Shown piece after piece: positions 43,921 to 56,385 of a stretch of 64,000 bases of DNA. The notes under the pieces were generated by a model. The model was not told the DNA's origin, made no database searches, and saw nothing but the letters and a program-made list of their open reading frames with translations. A program made the position numbers and the translations under genes. Each line of letters starts with the position of its first letter. Within the stretch, counting starts at the first letter, position 1. This stretch comes from Siphonodentalium dalli (taxonomy: Eukaryota; Mollusca; Scaphopoda; Gadilida; Siphonodentaliidae), in NCBI GenBank assembly GCA_032622095.1, contig CP136063.1, positions 76,735,980 through 76,799,979 on the forward strand, given 5' to 3'.

Positions 43921-45372
43921 CCTCCAGTTGTAACTTTCGAAATATAAACGAATGCGACCAAAGTTCACCATTTCCACATGTGTCGGTAGTTCGGTGTTTG
44001 TTATACACCAACATGCAATGTTTTGATCAATACTTTGTGTAGTCCTCATGTCGATGCTGGCCTGACCGTTAATCATCTACACAATATAAGGGATTAAATT
44101 AAGTTTGTATTGTCAGTTTGGCAGTCTACTATCAGGATTGCAATTGTACAACCCGGTGAAATTACCACACGAGCCAAAGTAATTAATGTAAGCCACAAAA
44201 ACCATAGCAACATGTACGTGATAATACAACATATTCATGTTTGTGTTGACCTGGTATTGTTTTATTATCTAAGTAATGTGGGCCAATCAGCTGCATTAGT
44301 TATTAGGTATCAGACCCCGGTGCTATTTTAGCACAGCAAAATAGTTAAGTTAAGTAACCAAATTTCCGCTAATAAATTTTTGAAGAAGATCTATTTTGCG
44401 TGCCGGACTACGTGACTGGAAGAACAGGACGAGCACAATGATATCTTCCTCTTTTCTGCCCTCAAAATATAAACTAAAATACGAAATAAATTTCCGAGTT
44501 GCGGAAAAGAGCCTGTTTTATCAAATTACCACCACCTCCCCAACCAACCTCCCGAGAGTGGGAACTATTCATACCCTGGCCTCTTAGAGGGTTGGTGACA
44601 CGCTTGAATCGCTCACTTTATCTTTCTGTTCCTCGCCAGCGTCTATCATAAACATCTGTTGGTTTCGCGATTGAATCGCACATTTTCCCTCCTTAATTTA
44701 TCAAGGCGAATTTGTCGTCCACCTGGATATATATCGCTTATCATACATATATGTTTGAGATCAAATCATGTTATACATATACTGTTTTAAAACTATGATT
44801 CTGTTTTTATGAAAAAATCATGTTAAATTTATCCACCATTAAAATAAAAATTCGGGAATCATTCTCGTCTGTAATTTGACTATCTCCACCGGGGTCAGGT
44901 TCATAAATACAGATATGAGTTTTATGTGGTGAATTTGTGCCTTACGTTAGTGTGTTCTGCTCTACCACATCGCGCCGTTTTCAGTGCCAGTCATTTTCAC
45001 TGGTAGATTGCACCATTATAATGCTTTCTATATGCAGTAAATTAATTGTCCAGGTCTGTTAACTATCTTCTTTACATCGTTCATAGAGAACATGAGTGTA
45101 TTTTTGCACTAATCCATAGATCAAATTAATTCGTTTGTTGCATATATTATGTTGAGTATAAAAGGAGATGGACCCCGGATTTAGTGTACAATACCCGTTT
45201 AACGCCATCGGCGGATTAAATTGTAGTGTATGAGTGATATAGCATACTTTGTCTTGATACAACACTTATATGGTTTAAGCACACTTCGGATATCACACGA
45301 CAACCGACGGCCTTGGAGTGTTGCGCAAAATCGATGTATAAGCTAGCATCCCATAAGCGCACAACGAGTTTT
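43921..45372. other. No feature seen
   Basis: AT-rich. Short frames lack motifs. No gene, RNA gene or transposon terminus supported. Confidence 0.35.
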
Positions 45373-45471
45373 GTGTCCTTGACAATATACACTTTATATT
45401 CAAATGGCTTCCCAAAAAATGCTTCCTTCTGGGAAGCCATTTGAATATAAAATGTAAAATGTCAAGGACAC
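45373..45471. repeat. 99-bp hairpin (miniature foldback)
   Basis: GTGTCCTTGAC at the left pairs with GTCAAGGACAC at the right. The arms continue through ATTCAAATGGCTTCCC and GGGAAGCCATTTGAAT with one small bulge (ATATACACTTTAT versus ATAAAATGTAAAAT). The loop is near AAAAAATGCTTCCTTC. No coding content. Confidence 0.88.
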
Positions 45472-45555
45472 TTAAATCTGGTCGAGGTCAATTTACTCGC
45501 TATATGGTTCCTTTGAAACCTAAGTACTACGTGCATATATGTCTGACATATCGTT

Positions 45556-45896
45556 GCGCAAATATGCACATAAACGACATATGGAGTGAAATAGTTACAT
45601 AATGTGATTATTTGATTCTAAAATGAGCAGATAATGGACTCATATCCGTTATTTCGTTTTATGGCGCGGGCCACAGTGAAAAACCATGTTAAAGAGCGCA
45701 CACATGAAAAGTCGTGAGCTGGCTTTTTTTGTGTCATTGTCCGCACATAATCTGCTTAGAATTGCCTTATTATGATTCTATAATGTGACTAAATCGCTCT
45801 AATTTTCAGCACGTTATCGACTCAAAATTAGGCGATTCTAAGCAGATTACCTACCTAAAACAAGTTCTATTATAAACGGGTTTTCGGGAGAACAGG
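45556..45896 (+). mobile_element. Non-autonomous element with long internal hairpin, copy 2
   Basis: Partner of 15084-15436. It ends TTTTCGGGAGAACAG and contains the AGAATTGCCTTATTATGATT stem and its partner (45766-45840). Slightly shorter through loss of the CAGATTATATA segment. Confidence 0.75.
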
Positions 45897-46279
45897 TCGA
45901 TCATTCTCTTATTTCACCACCGCGAACTGACAAGTCACCACTTATCGACTAAAGCCGCTTACATAATATAAAATTCAACTATTACATCAAAACCTCCAAT
46001 GACAGTGGCTGTACAATTTCATGCACCATGACAGCCGAGCAACACAAACACGTAAAGTTCGATCCGTTCGATCCGATTTAATCGCAGACACACAAACGGA
46101 AATTAGTACCTCAACATAATTTACTACACATAGTTTATAAAATAAGACACACATTCTGTGCTACACATTTGAAGCAGAACTGCTAGCCGACCGAGCCAAC
46201 GGAGGCCCTTTTTCAGCTGTATCGATAGTGGAACATTGCACTGGATGTCTAAACGCGCATAACAAATAATTCCTCATAA
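45897..46279. other. No feature seen
   Basis: No supported gene or repeat. Confidence 0.35.
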
Positions 46280-46753
46280 TGTACTACCTTTTCGGAACAG
46301 CAGAGAATAATGTTCGGGATATATGTGCATTATTCAAAATTTGGTTTCCATTTTGCAAGCGATCTTGAGTAATTTTAACTAGAGACCCCTCATTGTGACC
46401 CATTTAAAACAGTTCAAAACAATAAACACCTTTAATACCAAAGCAGTTCCATTTTGCTTGAAAAAAAATTCCGAACCTGAAAAGTTATTTTTTGTCGATT
46501 TGTATGTCACCTTTGTGAGTGAAAAATGTTATATTTCCTGGTAATGTCAGAGGATACAACAGTAACTATTAACCAAGGTGCATTAGCAATGTTAGTATTT
46601 AATGTATAGAAGGCATATTAGTTGATTTTATTCATCAACTACAACTTGTAAGTAATTGTAAGGCGCGCTGGGGCAATATCTATCATTTTCCATAATTTAG
46701 TCGCCATTTTGGCGGTCATTTTGTATCAAAGTGACAATTTTGGTTTCATTGAG
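46280..46753 (+). repeat. GCCATTTTGG foldback-family arm, inner part (interrupted)
   Basis: Aligns in order with 56665-57135: CTACCTTTTCGG, GAGAATAATGTTCGGGATAT, AAAACAATAAACACCTTT, GAACCTGAAAAGT and GTCGCCATTTTGGCGG. It breaks off after GGTTTCATTGAG at 46753 and resumes at 49826. Confidence 0.82.
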
Positions 46754-48007
46754 ATCACCGTTGCTCATCTGTTCCCTGAACATCATTCCTGCCCCGTTTT
46801 ATGTTCCACTTCGAAGTTGATTTTTGTTTACCTTCTTAGCGATTGTTTGACAAGATGGAGGCACCCGCACAGCAAAACGATTAGCTGGACTAACATGTAT
46901 CATCCAGGCTCGGTAGATAATACTCAACGACTATGTATGGAAATTATTTGGTTGCATGTTATTAGTAATATTGAAATTTACACTGATCACCAACAAATCT
47001 CACATTTTTCTTCAGTGACCAACAAAATAGTTCTACAAACCTGAGATTGTATGTTACGATAAAATACATCTTTACAAACGATTCACGACCTGTGTTGTTC
47101 AATTCAAGCATTACATCTATGGGCAATATATATTACTTTTTCGCCGAACCATATGAGTACCACTTCTTAGTTAACAGATGCTCCCCTTCTTAGCTCCAGA
47201 AATCTAGCATGTTCTGATTCTTATCAATTATGATTGTTCCAGTTTTTCCCTTAGAAATGACTATTTTAGTGATTGTGAGTAATTTATAATTTTGACAGTG
47301 ACAAAATGATAGAAAATATTGAGGAATGACCCATATATCACTCAACTTTCTCCACATATCCCACTCCTATAATCACTCAAATTCATATGTGCACATATAT
47401 ACTAAAATCTGATATATATTCACAATAAGACACAGTATGTATAATTTACAAAAAATTATATCGGTAATATTAATTATATTTCAGAATTACCGCCGATGGT
47501 ATTACTGTCGGGGGAGCACAAATCATCAACGACAGCTTATCTCAATTCTATTGAAGTCCATTCTCAGAGGAAATAATATTGTTGATAGAAGAATATGGTG
47601 TGTAATGTCTTCCAATGGAAGGGATCTCTGTCAGACCGAGCGGTTTGGCGTCGGGGTACGCCCACAACCCATGTTTATCGTGTATCAAACTAGTGAACGA
47701 CTATAATAGCCCTACAGTGCAAAGGTCGTGTGAGAGAAAACACACTTATGAAAGGTGTGCATGCATTGCAAGAAGGCTTTGTTCCAAAATGATGACACAA
47801 ACGAGGCTATGCAATAGACGTCGATATCGATATAAAAAAATTGGCAACTCAAAATCAGACCCGAGATAGAATGCAACATGCAGTTTTGCCATGTTAGTGT
47901 AGCTGAATATGTCATTGAATATAGGTCATGGTGTGGCTCAAAAATATGCACTGGATCTCTCAAACGTGCAAAGAATCACCCATCATATCAAAATCTGATC
48001 GATTTAA

Positions 48008-48379
48008 CCCTTTACCCAACAGAAGGGCCCTGTGCCAATGCATTCTCTTATATATGCGAGTCGACCATAGGTCGCCTCGCATATATAAGAGAATGCATTG
48101 GCTTAACACATTAAAAATTATAAAATTGTTAAAGAATATAAGAAAAAATGGTAAAAAAAGATTGTTTTAGGCCAATGCATTCTCTTATATATGCGACTCG
48201 CATATATAAGAGAATGCATTGGCACAGGGCAAAACTGTAACTATCACAATGTGGTCAAGGGGCCGGTTCCAAAGATATCCATATTTGTATGGTTCTATTG
48301 AGACAGACCGTAGATATTTTAGGCTGTTGAAGGCTGAAGCTTTATTTGGCCGGTTTTGGCCGGTTTGTTGGGTAAAGGG
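48008..48379 (-). mobile_element. piggyBac-type non-autonomous element (MITE), copy 2
   Basis: CCCTTTACCCAAC...GTTGGGTAAAGGG flanked by TTAA (48004-48007, 48380-48383). It is the reverse complement of 9135-9502 almost throughout, including CCGGCCAAAACCGGCC near its right end. Hairpins are at 48034-48102 and 48171-48223, and the second lacks the central loop found in copy 1. As it lies in the 46754-49822 transposon, it moved later than that element. Confidence 0.9.
48034..48102. repeat. Full-length hairpin inside piggyBac-type copy 2
   Basis: Arms GCCAATGCATTCTCTTATAT and complement around GTCGACCATAGGTCGCC. Corresponds to hairpin 2 of copy 1 read in reverse. Confidence 0.9.
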
Positions 48380-49069
48380 TTAAATAAGATTGTCTGTCTA
48401 CTAAATATTATTATTACAAGTATTTGATTTTTATCGGAGTGGAATGTCAATGGAATTTGAAACATTCGCTTTGAGTTTGACTGGCAACGTACGCAGTTCC
48501 GTAATCCTTGAATCGACTCTGAGATATGCTGGTGACTTTTTGTAGATTTGGGAGAACCTGCATGCATGGGTGCCTGTTTGAACGCTGAGGACATTCTGTG
48601 TGTCTTTCTGCACTAAACCACACGAAAATTTATAATTGAGAATTAGTTTATATGGCTTAGAATGACTCTGCATGAATTACTTTATGCTTCCTTGGTGCAT
48701 TCATCTATTTTGATCACTAGACTAGAGCGAACATGTATACTATAAATTTTGTTCAATCAAAGGGTTTGATAACTGTGTGCAAATACTATATTCTAGATCT
48801 GATAGATATAACTATGTCATACAGAACAACATCAGAAGAATAAAATACAATCCATAGCACTAAATATTTAGCAGTTTTTAATCACGCTATCATATTCTCC
48901 TTACTGCGGAGATCGAAATTTGATTGAAATCAGTAACAGCACCATTTTATTATATTTTCTTAATTAATGGCTCCCAGCAGTGTCCCTCCACACCCCACTC
49001 TGAACCGGGCGAAGCCACGGAGGCAATTCAAAATAACATAGCTATAGTATCCGTATTACGGTAATGCTT

Positions 49070-49175
49070 TCAAATGACTTTGATAGAAATCGGCGACGAA
49101 AACATATTTGTCAATTTTGATTCCCCCAACCCCGTACATGTGCACCCCGAGTCACAGATCGCCCATTTCTGCAAA
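49070..49175 (+). repeat. Single unit of the 148-bp repeat family
   Basis: GATAGAAATCGGCGACGAAA, ACATATTTGTCAATTTTGAT and CCCCAACCCCGTACATGTGC echo the units at 5980-6470. Confidence 0.45.
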
Positions 49176-49825
49176 ACTTGAACCAACCACTTCGTGAAAA
49201 GTTATCGAGCAGAACCAAGTTTGAAGCTCCTTTAATTTATATAATTTGTTATATGCAAAACTTGGGTTTGTTGCGTAAACGGTGTTCCTTTGTCTCGCGA
49301 ATCAAGCTCATGTGTGGCCAGGAAATCCCTATAATAACGGGTTGTCATAGAAGTAGGGAATATGACCTGGATTCGATGAGTTTTGAGCCCACATATATTT
49401 AATTAATCAAAGAAGTGGAGCAGCAAATAAGTGATCAGGTCATATGGCAGCGAGTGTCGGATCGTAATTATTTGCTGCATGTATAACTAATGGTAGCCAG
49501 TTATTATAAATCTGAAGATTCCATGTCGATATGTCGGCTGGTTCGCAAGATATCAACTCAACATTTTTCCATTGTATTAACACTTGAATTAGTTGAAATG
49601 ATATTTTAACGGAAATAAGAGAGCTAACAGTTCGACACGAGCTGTATTATTCATTTATCACTATCGCAATGTCCAAAATACATGTTGGCAAACATATCTG
49701 CCAGCATTTTAGTCATCCAACAAACATAAAAAAATCATAATCGAAGGGGAACAGGATCAAAATCGAAAGTGGAACATAAAACGGGACAGGATTGATTTTC
49801 GAGGAACAGATTAGCAACAGTGGAG

Positions 49826-50400
49826 TTTCAATATTCATAGGTAAAGGTTCTGTTCATTTATGTTTTGAAATATGACTAGAATCTCAATGGTGATTGTTTG
49901 TGAAATTTTATACCACGTTCTGTAAAATTAAATGCGTGAGGGATCTGAGGGCCTGGGACACATATATAGTGGCATCTTCGTTCCAATGACCAATTAACAT
50001 ACAAAATATAATAATTCGCAATTCTCAACCAATTCCAAACAGCAGAAACTAATCTAGAAATAGTCACATTTTTCACTTCCGGCGGCCATTTGATGGCCAT
50101 CTTGGACCGGGAAGTTCCAATTTTGCCCCAAAACGCTAGCATTTTGTCATAGCTTCACAACAGTATATACATTTGTATACATTAGTCAATAATTTATCTC
50201 CATTATTTTCAGCAAACCGACTCATAGTGCTCGTCTTGAAAAACGGTTGCCATGTAGGACGCCATCTCGTTTCGTGTCTACGCGCCCAAATTGTTTTCGT
50301 GTTAAAATAGCTTAAAAGTTGAGGGACATAATAAGGAAGAAAATGAGTTTGGTGAAGTTTAGTCCTGTGATGTGGGGTGTAGGGGTACACTTCCAGAGCA
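49826..50400 (+). repeat. GCCATTTTGG foldback-family arm, outer part
   Basis: Resumes the arm at CAATATTCATAGGTAAAGGT. Continues ATGACTAGAATC, GCGG/CACGTTCTGTAAAATT, ATACATTTGTATACAT, GCCATGTAGGACGCCATCTC and CTTAAAAGTTGAGGGACATA, ending near GTAGGGGTACAC (50386-50397). The last blocks match the outer end at 57440-57510. Confidence 0.8.
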
Positions 50401-51756
50401 TTACATTTGTGTTTCCATTGCATAGAATATTAAAATACCTACAAAATGACATAAAATCTAATCACAATGACATCATTTATATGGGTTTCCCCCCACCCCA
50501 TCATAATCATGAAAAAAAACAATGGTAACTGAGTAAGGCCCAAAATATCTGCTGTTAACATCATTATTCCTGAACAATACACATTAGGGTACATGACAAT
50601 AGCAAATAAATTAAGTTATGGGGTGCACGAGGGGTCCTACCAGCCCATGGACTATTACTATTATAACTTTAAATTTACGTAACTCCGCCCAAGATATGCG
50701 GTCCTGGTTGGTTTTCGAACTCGATCAAGACATTGTTGAGCAAGTCTCATGTACCAAAAATATCGGTTGGTACATGTTCACATTATCGCTCTATCAACGT
50801 CGTATCAACCAATAACGCACACGCCCACTACATTCATTTCTGATATTTATATAGCTTTTTGATGGTATATTCCCATAAAAAAGCTGAGTGTATTCTTATT
50901 TATTTTCACAAAATCTGCCGATAATTTGAGACGAGCCCATGCAGCACATGTCCAAACATGCACTTAGCAACGAGAACGTGATCGATATACACAGCTGGCT
51001 TCAGATGCAATTCGGCTGAACTTTGAAAAGCACGACCAATTATTCTGCTAAGCGCTTTTAGTGATAAGGTCAACACGTTTTGACGTTGTGTTCGTGTTGG
51101 GGTATTTGTCTTATTGGGGTATGAAACGGGTGACCCAATTGACCAATCGCCGAACAGGATTTAGTGTAACACAGGCAGGGGTATGTAAATATATATATCA
51201 AAATTAGGGAAGCACGAACTCAGAATGAGTGCTCATTGCTTCGTGTGTGCCTAATTCAGTGAGCGTGATCACATTCTCATTTCTTATCGAAGTGACCATT
51301 TATTGATCGGAATGGTACATGCGTACACGCAACTAGATATTTTATATAGATACTGCATGTGTACTCGCTTCCGCCCAAGGTGCCATAGTGATGTCGGTGT
51401 ACATGTACATACTAAGTTAAGTTGTACGAGCGCCTCCAAGCAAAATACATCAGTTTTAAAGTTCGCTGCATATATTACGCCCATCCGAGAAGTACAACGT
51501 GTATCTAATCATTAAAAACAATTGGTTTGTTAAATTAGTCCGCCTTAAGCCACAATCATGACGGTTTGCGGCAACTTTGCGTTCCAAAATGCACCTAATA
51601 ATATTAGCTTTTTAACTTATCCCGGCATCGCTATAAGTCGCTAAAATTTAATAACTGAACTATACATCTATCTTTCTATACGAGGTTTAAATTGAAGTCA
51701 TACAAAATTAATCTTCGATCACACAAATCAGACCTCGAGCCAAAACTGCGCCAATT
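50401..51756. other. No gene seen; small hairpin at 50747
   Basis: CATGTACCAAAAATATCGGTTGGTACATG-type pairing (50747-50775) gives a short stem (CATGTACCAA/TTGGTACATG). Open frames are short and without motifs. Confidence 0.35.
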
Positions 51757-51899
51757 GTATTAAGGAATAATTTCGGTTTCCTATAATGTAATTACACAGT
51801 CTAAAGACATATGCTGAATCACAAACCTATAAATCGCGTGAAGCATTCCTTTAGACCGTGTAATTACATTAGGGAACGGACATTATTCCTATTAATTGT
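51757..51899. mobile_element. 143-bp inverted-repeat miniature element
   Basis: GTATTAAGGAATAATTTCGG and its near-complement, then ATGTAATTACACAGTCTAAA pairing with TTTAGACCGTGTAATTACAT, give arms of about 50 bases around a loop of about 40. No clear target duplication. Confidence 0.75.
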
Positions 51900-52590
51900 G
51901 ACATTGATTGTTAATTATTTATTTTTATAACATCTTCGCCCTGAAAGACTGGTTGAAACAAGGAACTATATGTTATCAATTAAAGGACCGAAAGAGACGC
52001 ACTGTCCGAATAGGATCTGTGGCGTCTTGAGCCGAAGACAACTCGCCCCGTTCCCGTCCGAATAATATCGATCCATCGAGCGGGGTTTTCCCCGAAGCGT
52101 GGGTCAAGGACGAAATAAATATGGCCAAATTAATAACAATTGGACGAAAATTAACATTATTAGCAGAATTTTGGAAGAGGAAAACATATTTTAGTCTCCA
52201 TGTTATAAACTGGGACTCATTAGCAGGCGATAATCAGTAAGATTAGTGAACATTTTCTTACAGGAATTCTCCTATTTTTCGGAGTCATTTGTTATTTTTT
52301 CCGAGAAAAAAGTTTTTAGAAGAATAAACCATCATGGTATTTCGCGAAATTATACCCCGCGATCATTCGGCTCTTAAGGTCTCCTTCCGCGAAAAGCTCT
52401 CGTGCGATAATCACTCCCCCGTCCCAACACGGTGTGGCTCTATCTATATTCAGTATCCATGCAGCAAACTATTATCCGGCAGTGAGACGGGTACACGTAG
52501 ATCAACACAACAGCACAGCGTGTGGATATGGCGAACGTTATTATATATAGCACGATATTGCTGTGGCGCGATATTACAACAAGGGCCGCC
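51900..52590. other. No feature seen
   Basis: No gene supported. A frame at 52334-52687 begins ATGGTATTTCGC but runs into the terminal repeat of the next element. Confidence 0.35.
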
Positions 52591-53944
52591 AGTCCGGGAG
52601 TTAATAGGGGTACCCTTGCACCCCCCCCCCCTGGGACTTAACTTCACCCCACTCATTTTGTTCCTTATTATGTCCTTCAACTTTTAAGCAATGTTAACAA
52701 GAAAAAAAGTGGCCTTTAGACTCCAGACAAGATGGCGTCCATCATGGCCGCCGTTTATTCAGACCAGACCCTAAGTCAGTTTTATGCAAATTATAGCGGG
52801 AAAATCTAGTAAAATGTATACAAATGTATATATTTTCCTGAAGCTAAGACATAATGAGACTTTTTTGGGCCAAAATTGACACACCATACAAGATGGCCGC
52901 CAAAATGGCCGCCGGAAGTTGAAAATATTACATTTTTTCCCAAATATCTTCTAGATCAATTCATGCTGTTTGGAACTGGTTGAGTAATGTGACTTTATTT
53001 TGTGTTTTGTATATTAAATGATCATTGGAGCAATTAAATATGCCATTAATGGGGTCCTAGCCCCTTCCGATCCCTCAAAAATTCGATTTTACAGAATGCG
53101 GTATAAAATTTTACAAAAAATCACAATTGGGATTCTAGTCATATTTCAACAAGAAATGAAAAGAACATTGTAATGTAAGTGAGGCATATCATTACCTTTG
53201 AATATTCCAACTCTCTGAGACCAAAATCTTACCTTGGCTCAAAATGGCTGCGAAAATGGCCGCCAAAATATGGAAAATGGTAAATATTGCCCAGGGTGTC
53301 CTGCAATCGCTTACAGGTTGTGGTTGATGTATACAATTGGCTAATCTGTATTCTATACACTGCATACTAACATGTCTGATGCACCATGGATCATTTTTAC
53401 TATTGTCACCACTGACTTCACCAGATATATTGGATTTTTCTCTCACAAACTTGACATAAATATCGGCAAAAATTCACTTTTCATGGTTCGACCATTTGTT
53501 CAAGTAAAATGCAACTATCTTTGGTATCAAAGGTGTTTATTGTTTTTGTCTATCTTAAATGTGTCACACTACGGTGTTTACAGACTAAATTGCTCAAGAT
53601 GCCTTCCAAAATGGCAACCAAATTTGTAAAAAGTTAAAAGTTAACATATCCCGAACATTATTCTCTGCGTTATCCGGAAAAGGTAGCCAATTGTGACTCA
53701 CTTGGTTATTGAACGTGTTAGTTAATTAACTGACAACTACTTTCTATTATGTTTGTCTCAGTTCGTATGGGGCATGACAAATTCATTTTAAAGTTGCAGT
53801 ATGGAATTTTGCGGAGAACCTCGTTAGTGATTCTGGCCATATTATTGAAAGGAAATGGGCAGCACTTTGAGACGTAACTGGTATGAACCATGATATGTGG
53901 GTATTCTGGCCCATTGTGATAAACATTTATCAACTGGACACAGG
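52591..53944 (+). repeat. Left terminal arm of the 4.9-kb element
   Basis: Contains CAAGATGGCGTCCATCATGG, ACAAGATGGCCGCCAAAATG plus GCCGCC (52887-52912), GCGGTATAAAATTTTACAAA and ATGGGGCATGACAAATTCAT, all found inverted in 56386-57521 except the 52800-53070 stretch. ATGGCCGCC motifs resemble YY1-type binding sites. Confidence 0.85.
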
Positions 53945-54579
53945 GTGGAAGCCAATATGGCAGCCAGGGAGTTGCTCTATGATCATAGATGAGGATAATA
54001 GGTATACAGGGAGTTATTGTGTGGTCATGAATGATGTGTGGGTATATAGGGAGCGCCTTGTTGGTAACGGTGGGACGTATATTTATATATGTTGTGGATG
54101 TGTTATCATTTGTGGTGTATGGTGAGTAGATGTATGATCATGGATGGCGTGTATGAGTATGGCAAGTATGGAACTTATGAGTGGTCGTATGTGCGGGTAT
54201 TGGTATATCTGGAAGGGCTCACCATTGGTGATGTGCATATGTATACATGGATTGACTTTATGGTCCTGTGTATGGCGAATAGGTATAAATGTAGTGGCTG
54301 TATGGTCCATGGTGAGGTGAATATTTATACAATGAGTGACTGTATGATCGTGAATGTAGTGAATATGTATACATAGAGTGACTATATGGGCATATGTCGG
54401 GTGTAGGTGTATACCTGGTGTTCATGCATGGTGACTCGTGGCTGTATCTTCATTTGTGGTATGTACGGGTATAACCAAGTATGGCTGTATGATCAGGTGT
54501 ACGTGTATAAAGTGGGTGATTATGTTGTCATGTGTGTGGTGTTTATGTATACATGGAGTGGGTTGTACATGTGTACCTT
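53945..54579 (+). repeat. Minisatellite core, left half
   Basis: Degenerate units of roughly 45-65 bases: GACTGTATGATCRTGGATGG, GTGGGTATAYAGGGAGTG-like text, at about 54000, 54128, 54190, 54248, 54296, 54341, 54383, 54436 and 54484. Plus-strand frames here are repeat-derived. Confidence 0.8.
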
Positions 54580-54672
54580 GGGTGGCTATCGCTTTCCACA
54601 ATAACTCATGGATATGTTATTCAATAGAGAGGTCATGTCCGAGAGTCATATCGTGGAAAGCGATAGACACCC
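54580..54672. repeat. Symmetry centre of the 4.9-kb element
   Basis: GGGTGGCTATCGCTTTCCAC (54580-54599) and GTGGAAAGCGATAGACACCC (54653-54672) pair with one mismatch around a 53-base loop. Confidence 0.88.
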
Positions 54673-56385
54673 ATTATCACACAGTCATTACATATATACA
54701 TAAACGCCACAGACATAACAATATAGTGACCCACTGTATACATATACACCTGACCCGTGACCACGGATGACCATACAGCCACGCGTCACAATGCAGGCAC
54801 ACCGGGTATAATCCTAAACATGACCCATAACCATATAGTCACTTCTTGTATACCCATTCATCTCACCACTGGCCATAAGGTCATCCCCTGAATACATTTT
54901 CTCCAAACGCATGGTCAAATAGACAATCAATATATACATCAACACCACAACAAAGACCACAAAGTCACTCCGGTGTACATATGCACCTCACCAATGGCCA
55001 TATAGCCATCCGCTTCATACACATACCCTCACCCATGTCACCTGGTATACTCCTTCACATGACATATGACCATATAGTCACCCCGTGTGTACCTATTCAA
55101 AACATTCATACATGACCATGGTCAATCCTTGTATACATACTCACCTCAACATTGGCCAATTCACTCCCTGTATCCCTATTTGTCACACTACAGCCGAATA
55201 GCCACTCAAGATATACTAATACACCCCAGCCATGTCAGAATAGTCACTCCATGTATGAATATGCACCTCATCCATGGCCATATAGCAACTCGCTATATAC
55301 ACATATCCCTCGCCCATGACAATAAAGCAACACGTGTATATACTGGTATAACCTACACATGACCATACCGCCACGAGTCACCAAACAGGAACACCAGGTA
55401 CACTCATACGCCTGACACATGACCATTTAGTCAGCCCCTGTATAGATGTCCATTACATTTATGATCGTACAGCCACTACTTGTATACCTACATGTACTCA
55501 TCTCACCATTAACCATACAGTCACTACATGTATACCTATTCGACACACATAGTCATATAACCACTCGGTATACATATGCAGCCCACCTAGACCATAGATT
55601 CACTCCAGGTATACATGTAAACCTCACTAATGGCCAATCAGCCCTTCCAGATATACAAAAAAACCCGCGCACACGACCACTCAAACAATCCATACTTGCA
55701 TATACACCTCACACATGACAATTCAGCAATTCACTGTATAATCATACACGCCATCCATGATAATACAGTGAAAAAAGTTAAAAGTTAACATATCCCGAAC
55801 TAAGCCATATAAACCCACCAATGATAATACATCCACGAGATATATAAATATACATCCCACCCGTTACCACAGGGACACTCCCTATATACCCACACGCTCG
55901 ATAATGTCCACACAGCTTACTCCAGGTATTCATATCCAATCACGATCGTACAGTCATTCCATGTATACCTATACACATTACTCGTAAACATAAAATAACT
56001 CCCTATTTATCCACACACCCTATCCATGATCATACAGACAACACGTGTACACCCCACCCATGACCTTACAGTCACTCCATATATACATAATCAACACATA
56101 GATGACCAAGTAGCTATATCCATACACCACACCCCAATGACCATACAGGCACACCGGGTGCACCCGTACTGAATATACACAAGCGTGCACCATACAGTCA
56201 CTCCATGCGTACCGATACACCTGACCATGACCTCTCCCTGTATACCTAGATACATCTTACCATGGACAACCCACTCATAACCATATGGTCACCCATTGTA
56301 TACCTACTCACATCAGTCATGACATACAATAACTCCCTGTATACCTATTCACCTCACATACAATTATGATCATAGAGTAACTCCC
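54673..56385 (-). repeat. Minisatellite core, right half (expanded)
   Basis: Same unit in reverse orientation: CATGACCATATAGTCACTCC, CTGTATACCTATTCACCTCA. Roughly thirty degenerate copies, about 1.7 kb versus 0.63 kb on the left. A 27-base phrase from the left arm (AAGTTAAAAGTTAACATATC plus CCGAAC, 53631-53657) reappears at 55774-55800 in the same orientation. Confidence 0.85.

Larger units (their letters stand above)
46754..49822. mobile_element. 3.07-kb DNA transposon inserted into a foldback arm
   Basis: The left terminus CACCGTTGCTCATCTGTTCC (from 46756) and the right terminus GGAACAGATTAGCAACAGTG are inverted. The pairing continues about 80 bases inward (CCCGTTTTATGTTCCACTT is shared). 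GAG flanks both sides (46751-46753, 49823-49825) and may be a 3-base target duplication. Deleting the element restores the foldback arm to the same length as the copy at 57120-57145. CACTG/CACCG ends with a 3-base duplication would fit a CACTA/EnSpm-like element, but this is tentative. No intact transposase is visible. A piggyBac-type element sits inside it (48008-48379). Confidence 0.75.

Noticed and set aside
46709-47044. 111-codon plus-strand frame
   Set aside because: It starts in the foldback arm and crosses the insertion junction into the terminal repeat of the 3-kb transposon. A weak EIYTDHQ resemblance to RNase H was not backed by any neighbouring motif.
47482-47574. Acceptor-like TTATATTTCAG followed by a 31-codon frame to TAA, peptide-like
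   Set aside because: Lies inside the 3-kb transposon and has no matching upstream exon or known motif. It may be a transposase scrap, but cannot be supported.
53883-55718. Several plus-strand frames of 65-110 codons, Met/Tyr/Gly-rich or His/Thr-rich
   Set aside because: They lie wholly in the degenerate minisatellite core of the 4.9-kb element and mirror its unit.
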